Positions 16,501 to 25,272 of a DNA stretch of 64,000 bases are shown piece by piece (within the stretch, counting starts at the first letter, position 1; each line of letters opens with the position of its first letter). The stretch spans positions 124,001 to 188,000 of the forward strand of contig NZ_JANUGP010000010.1 of assembly GCF_024753135.1 (NCBI RefSeq). Direction: 5' to 3'. The translations under genes and the position numbers were made by a program. Below the pieces are notes generated by a model, which searched no databases, was not told the DNA's origin, and saw only the letters and a list, made by a program, of their open reading frames with translations. Source of the stretch: Streptomyces pyxinicus. GTDB taxonomy: Bacteria > Actinomycetota > Actinomycetes > Streptomycetales > Streptomycetaceae.

Positions 16501-19128
16501 CAGGACGTGATGCACCCCGGCTGGGGCATGTCCGAGACCTGCTCGGTCGTCACCGACTCGGTGCTGCCCGCCGAACCCCCCGGCACCGACGAGACGTTCG
16601 TCAGCTGCGGCCTGCCCTACCCCGGCTTCGCCATGCGCGTCGTCGGCGAGGACACCGCCGTGCTCACCGAGGGCGACGTCGGCCGGCTCCAGGTCCGGGG
16701 CACCTCCGTGACCGGCGGCTACCACGACAACCCGGCCGCCAACGCCGAGGCGTTCACCGACGACGGCTGGTTCGACACCGGCGACCTGGCGTTCCTGCGC
16801 GACGGCGAACTGTTCATCACCGGCCGCGCCAAGGACGTCATCATCGTCAACGGCGTCAATCACTACAGCCACGAGATCGAGTCCTGCGTCGAGGAACTGC
16901 CCGCCGTCGTCCGCAGCTTCACCGCGGCCTGCGCGGTCCGCTCCGACCCGGCCGCCGGCACCGACGAACTCGCCCTGTTCGTCCACCTCGCCCCCGGACC
17001 CGACCGCGCCGCCGCGCTGCGGGAGATCGCCGGCAAGGTCACCCGCGAGATCGGCGTCAGCCCCGCCTTCCTCGTCCCGGTCGGCCCCGGCGACATCCCC
17101 AAGACCGAGATCGGCAAGATCCAGCGGACCAAGCTCCGCAAGAGCTTCGAGGCGGGCGACTTCGACGACGCCGTCCGCGAGGCCCAACTGCTGCTCGGCA
17201 CCGCCGCCACCCTGCCCGACTGGTTCCTGCGGCCCACGTGGGGGCCCGCCGCACCGCACCGGCCGCGCGTCCTGCCGCCCGGCCGGCACACCCTCGTCCT
17301 GGCCGGCGCCGAACCCGAGACCCACGCACTCGCCGACCGCCTGGCCCGCTCCCTGCGTGCCGACGGCGCCCGCTGCACCGTGGTCACGGACGGGCCGTCG
17401 TACGAGCGCCTCGACGCCGCCCGCTACCGGGTCAGGCCCGCCGACGACACCGACCACGCGGCGCTGCTGCGGGACCTGGACGCCGACGAGCGGCCGGTCG
17501 ACGCGGTCGTCCACCTCACCGCCCCCGGCGGCGGCGAGAGCGCCCCGGACGAGTCGAGCGCCCGCACCCTGCTCGCCCTCGCCCGCGCCCTCGGCACCCG
17601 GCCGGTGGACCTGCTGCACGTGACGGCGGGCGCCCAGGCGGTCACTGCGGACGAACTCCCGTCCCCGGCACAGGCGATGGCCGGCGCGGTCCTCAAGTCG
17701 CTGCGCGAGGAGGTGCCCGGGCTGCGCTGCGTCCACCTGGACGTCGAGCCCGGCACCGATCCCGTACCGCTCATCCTGGCGGAAGCCGCGCAGCCGCCGG
17801 TGGACACCGAGGTGGCCCACCGCGCCGGGCGCCGCCAGGTGCGCCGGCTGGCCGGGCTGCCGGAGGTGCCGGCCCGTGTGGAACCGCCCGCCGCCGAGGG
17901 CTTCCACCTGATCAGCGGGGGACTGGGCGGCGTCGGCACCGAACTCGCCGCCCACCTGCTGCGGACCCCCGGCACCCGGCTGCTGCTCCTCGGCCGCACC
18001 CCGCCGGCCCCCGGCGACCCGCGCCTGCCCGACACGGCGAACGTGCGCCACGCCCGCGCCGACGTCACCGACGAGGACCAGGTACGGGCGGCCGTGGACG
18101 CGGCCGGCGCGGCCTGGGGCGTGCCCCTGGTATCGGTCTGGCACCTGGCCGGCACCCTCGTGGAGCGCCCGGTCGGCGACCTGGACGCCGACGCCTGGCG
18201 GACGGCACTGCACGCCAAGGCCCACGGCGCCTGGACCCTGCACCGGATCAGCGCCGACCACCCGGTGACCTCGTTCGTGCTGTTCTCCTCCGTCAACGGC
18301 TGGTTCGGCGGCGCCCTGAACACCGCCTACGCCGCCGCCAACGCCTACCTCGACGCACTCGCCCTGCACCGCCGCGCCCAGGGCCTGCCCGCGCAGAGCC
18401 TCGCCTGGAGCATGTGGCACGAACGCGGCATGAGCAGCGGCTACCGGCTGGCCGCCCTCACCGAGGCCCGCGGCTACCGGGTGCTCGACACCGCCGCCGC
18501 GCTCCGCTCCCTCGACCTCGCCTGCACCCTGGACGAACCCCACCTGCTGATCGGCGCCGACCGCACCGCCCCCTGGATCCGCAGTCACACCGCCGAACCG
18601 GTCCGAGGGGTACGGCGGTTGGCCGGACGCGTCGCCCTGGAGGACGGCGCCGACCTCGGCGCCCTGCACCGGACGGCGGCCGACGCCGCGGGTGCCACGC
18701 CCTGGGTGCTGCGCGCCGCCGGCAGCGCCGAACGGCCGCCCGCCGCCGCCGAGTCGGAGGAACGGCTGCACGGCCTGGAGCAGCGGATCGCCGACCTGTG
18801 GTGCGGTGTCCTGGGCCGCGACCGGGTCGGCCGCGAGGACAATTTCTTCGACCTGGGCGGCAATTCGCTGCTGCTGGTCGGCGCGCAGACCGCCGTCAAC
18901 CAGGCGTTCGGCTGCGAGCTGACCGTGGTCGACCTGTTCGCGCACCCCACGGTGCGCGACCTGGCCCGCCACCTCGCCGCCCGCACACCCGCACCCGAGA
19001 CCTCCGACGACGACGATGCCGGAGACCCGCCGAGCGGGCTCGACCGCGCCAGGGAACAGGCACAACGGCAGCGCGCGGCCCGGGCCCGCCGCTCCCCACG
19101 GCACGGAAAGGGCCGAGGCCATGCATGA
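10528..19128 (+). CDS. antC: Antimycin NRPS AntC (C-A-T-C-A-KR-T)
   Basis: A 2866-residue two-module synthetase. C1 (about 20-450) has HHILLDG near 152. A1 (470-977) has the specificity residues D-F-W-N-V-G-M-V-H-K, one change from the Thr code. T1 has DLGGDSLL (Ser about 1020). C2 has HHSAADG near 1206. After a 150-residue linker comes a second adenylation core (1670-2210: MLMTSGSTGLPKAV, WAPNFAFGLL, IPKTEIGKIQRTKL) of the PksJ type that loads an alpha-keto acid, then KR (ISGGLGGVGTELA near 2462) and T2 (DLGGNSLLL, about 2774). It joins 3-formamidosalicylate, Thr and pyruvate-derived lactate. ATG 10528; its TGA overlaps antD by 8 bp. Confidence 0.95.
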   Translation: MSLHEESLPEDPEDERRPLSGPLSGAQEGLWYAQRLAPGSAAYNTAEAVEIHGALDTGLFETALRRTVAEAGTFALRFADTDDGPRCGPAPDADDWPLHRADVRDAADPETAAWELIRADLATPVDTDKGPLFAHTLLTLAADRHIWLLRAHHILLDGYSYKLLGRRLADLYNALAEGREPGPGGFAPAARLQTEEAAYLASERRDRDREHWAGRLAGLPEPARLTRRTAPPRAPFLRRTAELAALDADALSAAAGRLDVTRTDLLTAAVAVYLHRMTGADDLVLGMATMSRLGSAALRTPGTASDVLPLRVTAQPGTPVAEFARTVAAELAALRRHQQYRGESIRRDLGLLGTGRRLYGPVLNIVPFTEDLDFAGSTATWHHLSGGAVDDLQISVRPGTRPDTLWFAFDANPDLYDEDELALHRDRFLALLRHLAQVAPTAALADLDLLLPGEHPRDLPVRELPVTATLTELFERQAGARPGQVAVTHEGAHLTYGQLNEEANRLARLLVARGAGPGRVVALALPRGPRLLPALLAVLKTGAAYLPLDPGHPAERLRLVMADADPVLLVTESGLAGDLGGATPAVLLDDPAVTADLAGRPAGDLGDADRGGPTGPADIAYVIHTSGSTGRPKGVPVPHAHVVRLFTAAAEHFDFGADDVWTLFHSYAFDFSVWEIWGALLHGGRLVVVPYAVSRSPRDVLRLLREEGVTVLNQTPSAFEQLVDADEETGAGALRYVVFGGEALRPERLRPWTGRHGLDRPALVNMYGITETTVHVTHHRLTPADLADPRRGGVIGTPLADLRVYLLDAGGRPVPPGAVGEMYVAGAGVAAGYLNRPELTAERFLDDPYGPPGGRMYRSGDLARRRADGTLDYLGRADQQVQLRGFRVEPGEIEAVLARHPAVTRAAVVVRQADNGARQLVAYTVTAGEQAPTAAELRAHAAAHLPEHMVPAACVPVDALPLTANGKLDTDALPAPDFTGTAAGTRPATPEQTLVCGLFEDVLKLPRDTVGVDANFFDLGGDSLLATRLLARLRHESGADVPITALFETPTPAAIAGLLDGRPGTAPARPVLGAQPRPERVPLSYAQERMWFLNRLDDATATYNIPLAVPTGPAVDTEALRAALGDLADRHESLRTVFADHDGTPYQHILPPGELRPRLRAVDCPAEETGAHLAAASRHRFDLTAESPLRAWLFGTGGRRTLLLVLHHSAADGWSLRPLADDLNTAYAARRAGTAPAWDALPAQYADHALWQRALLAGGAAERLTAHWRQALAGIPEECTLPGDRPRPPAPRGGAHVTEHVPAALHRDLTGLAEREGASLFMVLHAAVSALLTRGGAGEDVVLGVPVAGRSEPGLDDLIGLITNTLVLRADTSGDPAFRELLARVRPGDLAALDHQELPFDRLVDELNPPRLPGRHPLFQVMLALQNNEPAVLRLDGDAVPLRPTATGTAKFDLFVDVLERHAPDGTPDGLDLHVEYATDLYDPSTAEEFARTLGRLLAAVAADPDLRLTLLPAPEPRTPAGGSVPDTAALTEAARSVPGVRDAVALPAADGGAPRLFVVPGRAEATEGVERLLERTGTAAVRVTAVSTLPRTADGAPDPAALAALPAVDRAAAEDWRRRLARAAGVTGAEVTVENTPEELARRHAGPPRRTTQPAPGTAAPADTGRRPALSEGPELTEPSVSGWGEALVRAAEHARGDIVHVRADGTETRRDYASLIPEASRVLAGLRRAGLRPGDQVILQCDDSEDFLAALWGCVLGGFVAVPLTVPASYDTSSAALTKLEGIWRMLGRPWVVCSPALEPGLRGLADRRNWPGLRLTTAAALRDAPEDRDWYAARPDDLILMLMTSGSTGLPKAVRLTHRNVLTRSAATEAMNALGADDVTLNWIPLDHVTGVVMFHLRDLYLGCRQIHAPTSWILQDPTRWMDLAHRHRVTVTWAPNFAFGLLAEQADRFRDRDWDLTPMRLVMNAGEVVVAAAARGFLHALRPFGLPQDVMHPGWGMSETCSVVTDSVLPAEPPGTDETFVSCGLPYPGFAMRVVGEDTAVLTEGDVGRLQVRGTSVTGGYHDNPAANAEAFTDDGWFDTGDLAFLRDGELFITGRAKDVIIVNGVNHYSHEIESCVEELPAVVRSFTAACAVRSDPAAGTDELALFVHLAPGPDRAAALREIAGKVTREIGVSPAFLVPVGPGDIPKTEIGKIQRTKLRKSFEAGDFDDAVREAQLLLGTAATLPDWFLRPTWGPAAPHRPRVLPPGRHTLVLAGAEPETHALADRLARSLRADGARCTVVTDGPSYERLDAARYRVRPADDTDHAALLRDLDADERPVDAVVHLTAPGGGESAPDESSARTLLALARALGTRPVDLLHVTAGAQAVTADELPSPAQAMAGAVLKSLREEVPGLRCVHLDVEPGTDPVPLILAEAAQPPVDTEVAHRAGRRQVRRLAGLPEVPARVEPPAAEGFHLISGGLGGVGTELAAHLLRTPGTRLLLLGRTPPAPGDPRLPDTANVRHARADVTDEDQVRAAVDAAGAAWGVPLVSVWHLAGTLVERPVGDLDADAWRTALHAKAHGAWTLHRISADHPVTSFVLFSSVNGWFGGALNTAYAAANAYLDALALHRRAQGLPAQSLAWSMWHERGMSSGYRLAALTEARGYRVLDTAAALRSLDLACTLDEPHLLIGADRTAPWIRSHTAEPVRGVRRLAGRVALEDGADLGALHRTAADAAGATPWVLRAAGSAERPPAAAESEERLHGLEQRIADLWCGVLGRDRVGREDNFFDLGGNSLLLVGAQTAVNQAFGCELTVVDLFAHPTVRDLARHLAARTPAPETSDDDDAGDPPSGLDRAREQAQRQRAARARRSPRHGKGRGHA

Positions 19129-22100
19129 GACCCACCCAGCTCAGGACATCCCGGAGGAGGAGATACCGGCCGTCGCCGTCATCGGCATGGCCGGCCGGTT
19201 CCCCGGCGCCGACGACCTCGACGCCTTCTGGGACAACCTGGCCGCCGGCCGCGCGTCCGTACGGCCCGTCACCGACGAGGAGTTCCTCGCCGCCGGCGGC
19301 GACCCGCGCGACCTGGACGACCCGTCGCTGATCCGCATGGCGTCCGTGGTCGAGGGCATCGACCGCTTCGACTCCGGCTTCTTCGGCTGCACACCCGCCG
19401 AGGCCGCCGTCATCGACCCCCAGCAGCGCCTGCTGCTGGAGACCGCCTACCACGCCCTGGAGGACGCCGGCCGCCTCGCGCCCGGCACCGACAACGGCAC
19501 CTTCGGCGTGTACGCGGGCAGCGGCGACAGCCGGTACTACCCGGCCCACATCCACCCCCGCTACGCCGGACAGCCCGGCTCCGTCGAGCTGGTGCACGCG
19601 GCCACCGCCAACTCCCTCGGCACCCTCGCCACCCGGATCTCCTACGAACTGGGCCTGATGGGACCGAGCGTTTCCCTGCAGACGGCCTGCTCCACCGCGC
19701 TGGTCGCCGTGCACACCGCCTGCCAGGACCTCCTGGACCACCGCTGCGACACCGCCCTCGCCGCCGCCGTCTCCCTCAACCCCTCGGCCATGCTCGGCTA
19801 CCGCCACGTACCCGACGGACCGTTCTCACCGGACGGGCACTGCCGGGCGTTCGCCGCGGACGCCGCCGGCACCTCCTCCGGGGACGGCGTCGGCGCGGTC
19901 GTCCTCAAACGGCTGGAGGACGCGCTCGCCGACGGCGACCCCGTCCGGGCCGTCATCCGGGGCAGCGCCGTCAACAACGACGGCCGCCGCAAGGTCGGCT
20001 TCAGCGCGCCCAGTGCGGCCGGCCAGACCGAGGTCGTGCTCGCCGCCCAGGCCCAGGCGGCGGTGGACGCCGGCACCATCGGCCTGGTCGAGGCGCACGG
20101 CACCGCGACCCGGCTCGGCGACCCCATCGAGGTCGCCGCCCTCACCGAGGCGTTCCGCGAGACCACCGACCGCGGCGGCTACTGCGCGCTGGGCTCGGTG
20201 AAGACCAACATCGGCCACCTCGGCGCGGCGGCCGGCATCGCCGGACTGATCAAGGCCGTCCTCGCCCTGGAACACCGGCAGATCCCGCCCAGCCTGCACT
20301 TCGACCGGCCCAACCCGCTCATCGACTTCGCGGCGAGCCCCTTCCGCGTCCCCACCGCGCTGGAGGACTGGCCGGCCGCCGGCCACCCCCGGCGGGCCGC
20401 GATCAGCGCCTTCGGGATCGGCGGCACCAACGCCCACGTCATCCTGGAGGAGGCCCCGGCCCCCGCGCCCGCCCCGCCGCGCGCCCCCGAGAACGGCGGC
20501 CGGCTGGTGCTGCCGCTGTCCGCGCGCACCGCCGGCGCCCTGCGCGGCCAGGCCGAGGCCCTCGGCCGCCACCTCGAACACCGGCCGGACCTGCGCCTGG
20601 ACGACGTGGCGCACGCGCTGCGCACCAGCCGCCCCGCCCTGCGCCACCGCCTGACCGTCACCGCCGCCTCCCGCGAGGAGGCCCTGTCGGCCCTGCGCAC
20701 CGCCGCCCCCGCCACCCCGGCCGTGCCGGACGAACCCGCCCGGGTGGCGTTCCTGCTGCCCGGCGGCGGCACCCAGTACCCGGGCATGGGCGCGGAGCTG
20801 TACCGCGACCACGACGTCTACCGCGACACCGTGGACGAATGCGCCCGCGTCCTGCGCCCCGTCCTCGGCGCCGACCTGCGCGCCACCCTGTTCGAGGGCG
20901 CGCCGGCCGACCACACCACTACCTTCCTCGGCCTGGTCGTCACCGAGTACGCCCTCGCCCGCACCCTGATGGCCGCCGGCGTCCGCCCGGACGCGTTGAT
21001 CGGCCACTCCCTGGGCGAGTACACGGCGGCCTGCCTCGCCGGGGTCATCGACCTCGCCGACATGCTGCCCCTGGTCACCGCACGCATCCGGCTGATCAGC
21101 GAGGCGGGCGGGGCCACGGTCGGCGTCGCCGCCCCGGCCGAGGACGTCCTGCCGCTGCTGGACGACGAGTTGTCCCTCGCCGCGGTCAACGGGCCCGCCG
21201 CCTGCACCGTCGCCGGGTACGACGAGGCCGTGGCCCGCTTCGAGAAGGAACTCGCCCGCCGGGACGTGCCGTTCCGCCGGGTGCGGATTCCGGCCGCCGC
21301 GCACTCCCACGTCCTGGACCCCGTCCTGGAGACCTACGAGAAGCATCTGCGCGGTGTCACCCTGCGCCCGCCCCGCATCCCGTTCGTCACCAACGTCACC
21401 GGCACCTGGATCACCGACGAGCAGGCGACCTCCGTACGGCACTGGCTCGACCACACCCGCGCCACCGTGCGGTTCGCCGACGGCGTCACCGCCCTGTGGG
21501 AGCGCGGGCGCCCGGTCCTGGTGGAGATCGGACCGGCGGACACCCTCACCAAGCTGGCCGCCGCCCGACTGGACCCGGACACTCCGGTGACCGTCACCAC
21601 CATGCGGCACGCCAAGGCCGACGCCTCCGACGGCTTCGTCCTCGCCGAGGCACTGGGCCGGCTGTGGAGCGCCGGCGTGGCGGGCGCGCTGCCACCGGTG
21701 CCGGGCGCGCCCCGGACCGTACCGCTGCCGCCGTACGCCTTCGAACGGCACCGGCACTGGATCGACGCCCCCGGCGCCCGCGCCACCGCGCCCGACACCC
21801 CGGAGACGGCCCCGCCCGTACCGGTCCTCGCGCCGCGCCCCCGCCTCACCACCGCACACGTCCCACCACGCACCGACCGAGAACAGACCGTCGCCCACCT
21901 GTGGGAACAGACTCTCGGCATCGGCGGCATCGGTGTGCACGACAACTTCTTCGACCTCGGCGGCGACTCCCTGCGCGCCGTCCTGCTGGCGGGCCGGCTC
22001 CGCCGGACCGGCGTCCTCGACGTGCCCGCCGCCACCCTGCTCGCCGCCCCGACCGTCGCCGGCGTCCTCGCCGCCACCGGCGACGGCGACCAGCCGACCG

Positions 22101-22993
22101 GCACCGCGAACGCCCTGGCCCCGCTGCTGCCGCTGCGCCCCGAGGGCAGCGCCGCCCCGCTGTTCTGCGTCCACCCCGGCGCCGGCGTCTCCTGGCGCTA
22201 CACCGGACTGCTGCCGCACCTCGGCGGCGACCAGCCGGTGTACGGCATCCAGGCCGCCGGCCTCGACGGCACCCGGCCGCCCGCGCCGGACGCCCCGGGC
22301 ATGGTCGCCTCCTACGTCGACCTGGTCCGCGAGGTTCAGCCGCACGGCCCCTACCGGCTGCTGGGCTGGTCCTACGGCGGCTTCGTCGCCCACGCGATGG
22401 CCCGCGCCCTCCGGGAGCGGGGGGAGCGGGTGGAGCTGCTGGCGATGCTGGACGCCCCGCAGCCGCACGGCAGCGCGTACGACGCGGAGACGGCCGAACG
22501 CCAGGTGGCGGCCCTGCTGACGCGGGTGGCCGGACTCCCGATGGACACGGAGGCCGAACCGCCGGACGTGGCAGAGGTCCTGGACCGCATCGCCGGCAAG
22601 GTCGCGGCGGACCCGACCGCTTCACCCGTCACCCGCGCCGAGGCCGCCGCCATCGCCGACGTCATGCGCAACAACCTGCGCCTCGCACCGCAGTTCGCGC
22701 CCGGCGACTTCGACGGCGACGTGCTGTTCTTCACCGCCGCCGACGAGACGGTCACCGACTTCGCCGGCGACCTCGCCGTGCTGCCCGGCAAGGCCGACGC
22801 CTGGCGGCCCCACGTGCGGGGGACCCTGCACGACCACCGGGTGCCGTGCGGGCACTACGAGATGACCGAACCCGAGCCGCTCGCCCTGATCGGCAAGGCG
22901 GTCGCCGAGGCCTTGCGCGCCACTCCCGACTCCCACGCGTCCGTACCCGTACCGCCCCCAGGGGGCCCCGACCGTCCAGGAGACCCCGCATGA
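19121..22993 (+). CDS. antD: Antimycin PKS AntD (KS-AT-ACP-TE)
   Basis: A 1290-residue single-module type I PKS. KS (about 15-440) has VSLQTACSTALVAVH with the active Cys near 190, EAHGTATRLGD and KTNIGHLGAAAG. AT (540-850) has GHSLGEYTAA (Ser about 629) and an unusual AAAHSHV where many ATs have YASH or HAFH. ACP has DLGGDSLRA (about 945). TE (1000-1280) has GWSYGG (Ser about 1084). It condenses an alkylmalonyl unit onto the AntC product, and the TE closes the nine-membered dilactone. ATG overlaps the end of antC, and its TGA overlaps the antE start (ATGA), so the three genes are translationally coupled. Confidence 0.95.
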   Translation: MHETHPAQDIPEEEIPAVAVIGMAGRFPGADDLDAFWDNLAAGRASVRPVTDEEFLAAGGDPRDLDDPSLIRMASVVEGIDRFDSGFFGCTPAEAAVIDPQQRLLLETAYHALEDAGRLAPGTDNGTFGVYAGSGDSRYYPAHIHPRYAGQPGSVELVHAATANSLGTLATRISYELGLMGPSVSLQTACSTALVAVHTACQDLLDHRCDTALAAAVSLNPSAMLGYRHVPDGPFSPDGHCRAFAADAAGTSSGDGVGAVVLKRLEDALADGDPVRAVIRGSAVNNDGRRKVGFSAPSAAGQTEVVLAAQAQAAVDAGTIGLVEAHGTATRLGDPIEVAALTEAFRETTDRGGYCALGSVKTNIGHLGAAAGIAGLIKAVLALEHRQIPPSLHFDRPNPLIDFAASPFRVPTALEDWPAAGHPRRAAISAFGIGGTNAHVILEEAPAPAPAPPRAPENGGRLVLPLSARTAGALRGQAEALGRHLEHRPDLRLDDVAHALRTSRPALRHRLTVTAASREEALSALRTAAPATPAVPDEPARVAFLLPGGGTQYPGMGAELYRDHDVYRDTVDECARVLRPVLGADLRATLFEGAPADHTTTFLGLVVTEYALARTLMAAGVRPDALIGHSLGEYTAACLAGVIDLADMLPLVTARIRLISEAGGATVGVAAPAEDVLPLLDDELSLAAVNGPAACTVAGYDEAVARFEKELARRDVPFRRVRIPAAAHSHVLDPVLETYEKHLRGVTLRPPRIPFVTNVTGTWITDEQATSVRHWLDHTRATVRFADGVTALWERGRPVLVEIGPADTLTKLAAARLDPDTPVTVTTMRHAKADASDGFVLAEALGRLWSAGVAGALPPVPGAPRTVPLPPYAFERHRHWIDAPGARATAPDTPETAPPVPVLAPRPRLTTAHVPPRTDREQTVAHLWEQTLGIGGIGVHDNFFDLGGDSLRAVLLAGRLRRTGVLDVPAATLLAAPTVAGVLAATGDGDQPTGTANALAPLLPLRPEGSAAPLFCVHPGAGVSWRYTGLLPHLGGDQPVYGIQAAGLDGTRPPAPDAPGMVASYVDLVREVQPHGPYRLLGWSYGGFVAHAMARALRERGERVELLAMLDAPQPHGSAYDAETAERQVAALLTRVAGLPMDTEAEPPDVAEVLDRIAGKVAADPTASPVTRAEAAAIADVMRNNLRLAPQFAPGDFDGDVLFFTAADETVTDFAGDLAVLPGKADAWRPHVRGTLHDHRVPCGHYEMTEPEPLALIGKAVAEALRATPDSHASVPVPPPGGPDRPGDPA

Positions 22994-24225
22994 CCGTGAC
23001 CGCACCCCAGGATCTCTACGAACTCGGTGACGCGCCCGAACTCGGCAGCGTGCCCCGGCAGATGTACGCCTCGCTCATCCGCCGGGAGCGCTACGGACAG
23101 CCCGTGGACGCCTTCCGCACCGAGGTGGTCGACGTGCCCCCGGTCCGCCGCGGCCAGGTGCTGGTCAAGGTGATGGCGGCCGGCGTCAACTACAACAACG
23201 TGTGGGCGGCGCTCGGTCAGCCGCTCGACGTGATCGGCGCCCGGCAGAAGGCCGGCGCCACCGAGGACTTCCACATCGGCGGCTCCGACCTGTCCGGCGT
23301 CGTGTGGGCCGTCGGCGAGGGCGTCAGCGGCGTCCGCCTCGGTGACGAGGTGGTCGTGCTCGCCTGCCGCTGGGACGAGTCGGCCGAGGACATCCGCCTC
23401 GGCGGCGACCCGGCCGCCTCCGTCAGCCAGCGGGTGTGGGGGTACGAGGAGAACTACGGCTCCTTCGCCCAGTTCGCGGTGGTGGACGACTACATGTGCC
23501 ACCCCAAGCCCGCCCGGCTGTCCTGGGCGTCCGCCGCCTGCTACATGGCGACCGCCGCCACCGCCTACCGGCAGCTCTTCGGCTGGGACCCGCACACCGT
23601 CCGGCCCGGCGACCCGGTGCTGGTCTGGGGCGGCGCCGGCGGCCTCGGCAGCATCGCCATCCAGCTCGTCCGGCACGTCGGCGGCATCCCGGTCGCCGTC
23701 GTCTCCAGCCCGGAACGCGGCGAGTTCTGTATGCGCCTCGGCGCCAAGGGCTGGATCGACCGGCGCGAGTTCGACCACTGGGGGCGGATGCCCGACACCA
23801 CCGACGAGGCCGCGATGAGCCGCTGGCTGTCCGGGGCACGCGCCTTCGGCCGGCGCTTCTGGGAGGTGCTCGGCGAGCGCCGCAACCCGCGGATCGTGCT
23901 GGAGCACTCCGGCGCCGACACCATCCCCACCTCCATCTACCTGTGCGACAACGCGGGCATGGTCGTCATCTGCGGCGGCACCACCGGCTACAACGGCGAC
24001 GTGGACCTCCGGTTCCTCTGGATGCGCCAGAAGCGGCTCCAGGGCTCCCACGTGGCCAGCGCCCGCGAGGCCCGCGAGGTCACCCGCCTCATCGACCAGG
24101 GCATCATCGACCCCTGCCTCTCCCGCACCTTCCCCTTCGACGAGATCGGCCTGGCCCACCAGCTCATCCACGACAACCGCCACCCGGCGGGGAACATGGC
24201 GGTGCTGGTGAACGCGGCGGAGTAG
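22990..24225 (+). CDS. antE: Crotonyl-CoA carboxylase/reductase AntE
   Basis: A 411-residue MDR-fold reductive carboxylase. It has the crotonyl-CoA carboxylase/reductase subgroup pattern: GVNYNNVWAALGQP, HIGGSDLSGVVWAVG, WGYEENYGSFAQF, the nucleotide site WGGAGGLGSIAIQL (about 215-228) and a late RFLWMRQKRLQGSH. It turns 2-enoyl-CoAs of varied chain length into alkylmalonyl-CoAs, the extender that sets the C7 side chain of antimycins through AntD. Start is the ATG overlapping the antD stop. Last gene of antCDE; a hairpin terminator follows. Confidence 0.94.
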   Translation: MTVTAPQDLYELGDAPELGSVPRQMYASLIRRERYGQPVDAFRTEVVDVPPVRRGQVLVKVMAAGVNYNNVWAALGQPLDVIGARQKAGATEDFHIGGSDLSGVVWAVGEGVSGVRLGDEVVVLACRWDESAEDIRLGGDPAASVSQRVWGYEENYGSFAQFAVVDDYMCHPKPARLSWASAACYMATAATAYRQLFGWDPHTVRPGDPVLVWGGAGGLGSIAIQLVRHVGGIPVAVVSSPERGEFCMRLGAKGWIDRREFDHWGRMPDTTDEAAMSRWLSGARAFGRRFWEVLGERRNPRIVLEHSGADTIPTSIYLCDNAGMVVICGGTTGYNGDVDLRFLWMRQKRLQGSHVASAREAREVTRLIDQGIIDPCLSRTFPFDEIGLAHQLIHDNRHPAGNMAVLVNAAE

Positions 24226-24244
24226 GACACGCTGGACCGGGTCG

Positions 24245-24274
24245 GCCGGCAGGCACTTGGCAGTGCCGGCCGGC
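24245..24274 (+). terminator. Terminator after antCDE
   Basis: CCGGCAGGCACT, loop TGGC, AGTGCCGGCCGG pair at 11 of 12 positions, with one more G-C pair outside. It lies 20 bp after the antE stop. Confidence 0.7.
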
Positions 24275-24653
24275 TCGGTCGCCGGGTGCGGAGCGGGGGC
24301 CGCCGACTGGCCGGGGCTGAGCGGGGTGCGACGTCGGCCGGTGGGTCCGGTGCCGAAGGCTCAGCCGGCCCCTGGGACCGACGGCGCTGGGCCCCGGTGC
24401 CGGAACCAGGTGGGTGCCATGGGCAACCCCGATGCGGTGGGGCGACACGATGGCCGCCGGCCGACCCGGCGCTGGCGCCGCGTGGCAGCACGGCGCCACA
24501 ACCCGCGTGCGGACCTGGGAGCACCGCTCGTCCGTCGGCCGGCATCCCCGCCCAGCGCGGGCTGCGCGCGTCCGTCACTCGGCCTCTCCACCCCGTGCGG
24601 GAGTCACACCTCCGCCCCCGGCATCCAGGCCCAGCGGCGGGGCAACGCGTCCG
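24275..24653. other. Gap between antE and antQ with imperfect repeats
   Basis: About 380 bp between converging operons with no supportable gene. The codon pattern is not coding in any frame. Two imperfect direct repeats of roughly 40 bp are visible, both running from CGGCATCC through CCCAGCG to GCGTCCGTCA (beginning near 24540 and near 24620). Meaning unknown; possibly remnants of local duplication. Confidence 0.4.
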
Positions 24654-25268
24654 TCAGCCTTCGTCCCCGCCCAGCACCACGCTGAACACCCCCGGCCCGG
24701 CGGCGAGGACACGGACCCGCACCGCGCGTCGCGTCTCGTCACGGACCTCGACCCGCAGGCAGCTTGCATCGCCCGGGGCGGCCCGCAGATCCCGGAGTGT
24801 GCCCACGGAACCGCCGCCCGCCAGGGCCTTCCAGGCGGCCTCCTTCGCGGAGAAGAGGGCGGTCACCGGCCAGGTGTGGAGCAGGTGTTCCTCGTCCTCG
24901 CAGAGCAGCAGCCGGGCCGCGCCGGGCGGGAGGGGGCGCAGTTCCAGGTCGCAGCCGAGCGGGGTGTCGTGGCCGGGGGCGCGGGCCACCGCGACCGCGA
25001 CGCCCCCGCTGTGGGAGATCGACGCGGCCCGGCCGGGCGGGAACAGTGGACGCCGGCCGGCCCGGGGCACGTCCCCGCAGTCCAGCCCGACCGAGCGGAG
25101 CGCCCGGCGCGCGGCGAGCCGGCCCGCGAGGAACTCGGAGCGGCGGCGCTCGGGCATCGACGCGATCGCGGCGGCCTCACCGGGCCCGGCGGGCGCCAGG
25201 TGCGGTTCGGTGCCGAGGGCGATCCCCGCGCCGAGCCCCGCCGCCCGCAACTCCGCGAGGAGCCGCAC
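24654..25268 (-). CDS. antQ: 4'-phosphopantetheinyl transferase AntQ
   Basis: A 204-residue Sfp-type transferase, compact for the family. It shows the magnesium-binding LGCDLELRP (about 103-111) and the signature FSAKEAAWKAL (about 137-147), plus an upstream SISHSGGVAV strand. It should convert the apo carrier domains of AntC, AntD and AntG to holo form. GTG start at 25268 lies 4 bp after the antF stop on the same strand, so it is the last gene of antG-antF-antQ. Presence of antQ together with antP marks the long-form cluster. Confidence 0.9.
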   Translation of the reverse strand: MRLLAELRAAGLGAGIALGTEPHLAPAGPGEAAAIASMPERRRSEFLAGRLAARRALRSVGLDCGDVPRAGRRPLFPPGRAASISHSGGVAVAVARAPGHDTPLGCDLELRPLPPGAARLLLCEDEEHLLHTWPVTALFSAKEAAWKALAGGGSVGTLRDLRAAPGDASCLRVEVRDETRRAVRVRVLAAGPGVFSVVLGGDEG

Positions 25269-25272
25269 GCCC

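Noticed and set aside
10531..19122. Minus-strand open frame of 2863 codons and a second plus-strand frame of 2936 codons across antC
   Set aside because: Both are shadows of antC caused by extreme GC3. Their sequences are Gly/Val or Arg/Pro rich without domains, while the antC frame has all NRPS motifs.
10528..24225. A new NRPS-PKS system
   Set aside because: Domain order, Thr code, keto-acid A plus KR, KS-AT-ACP-TE, AntE and the Paa-like oxygenase are exactly those of antimycin.
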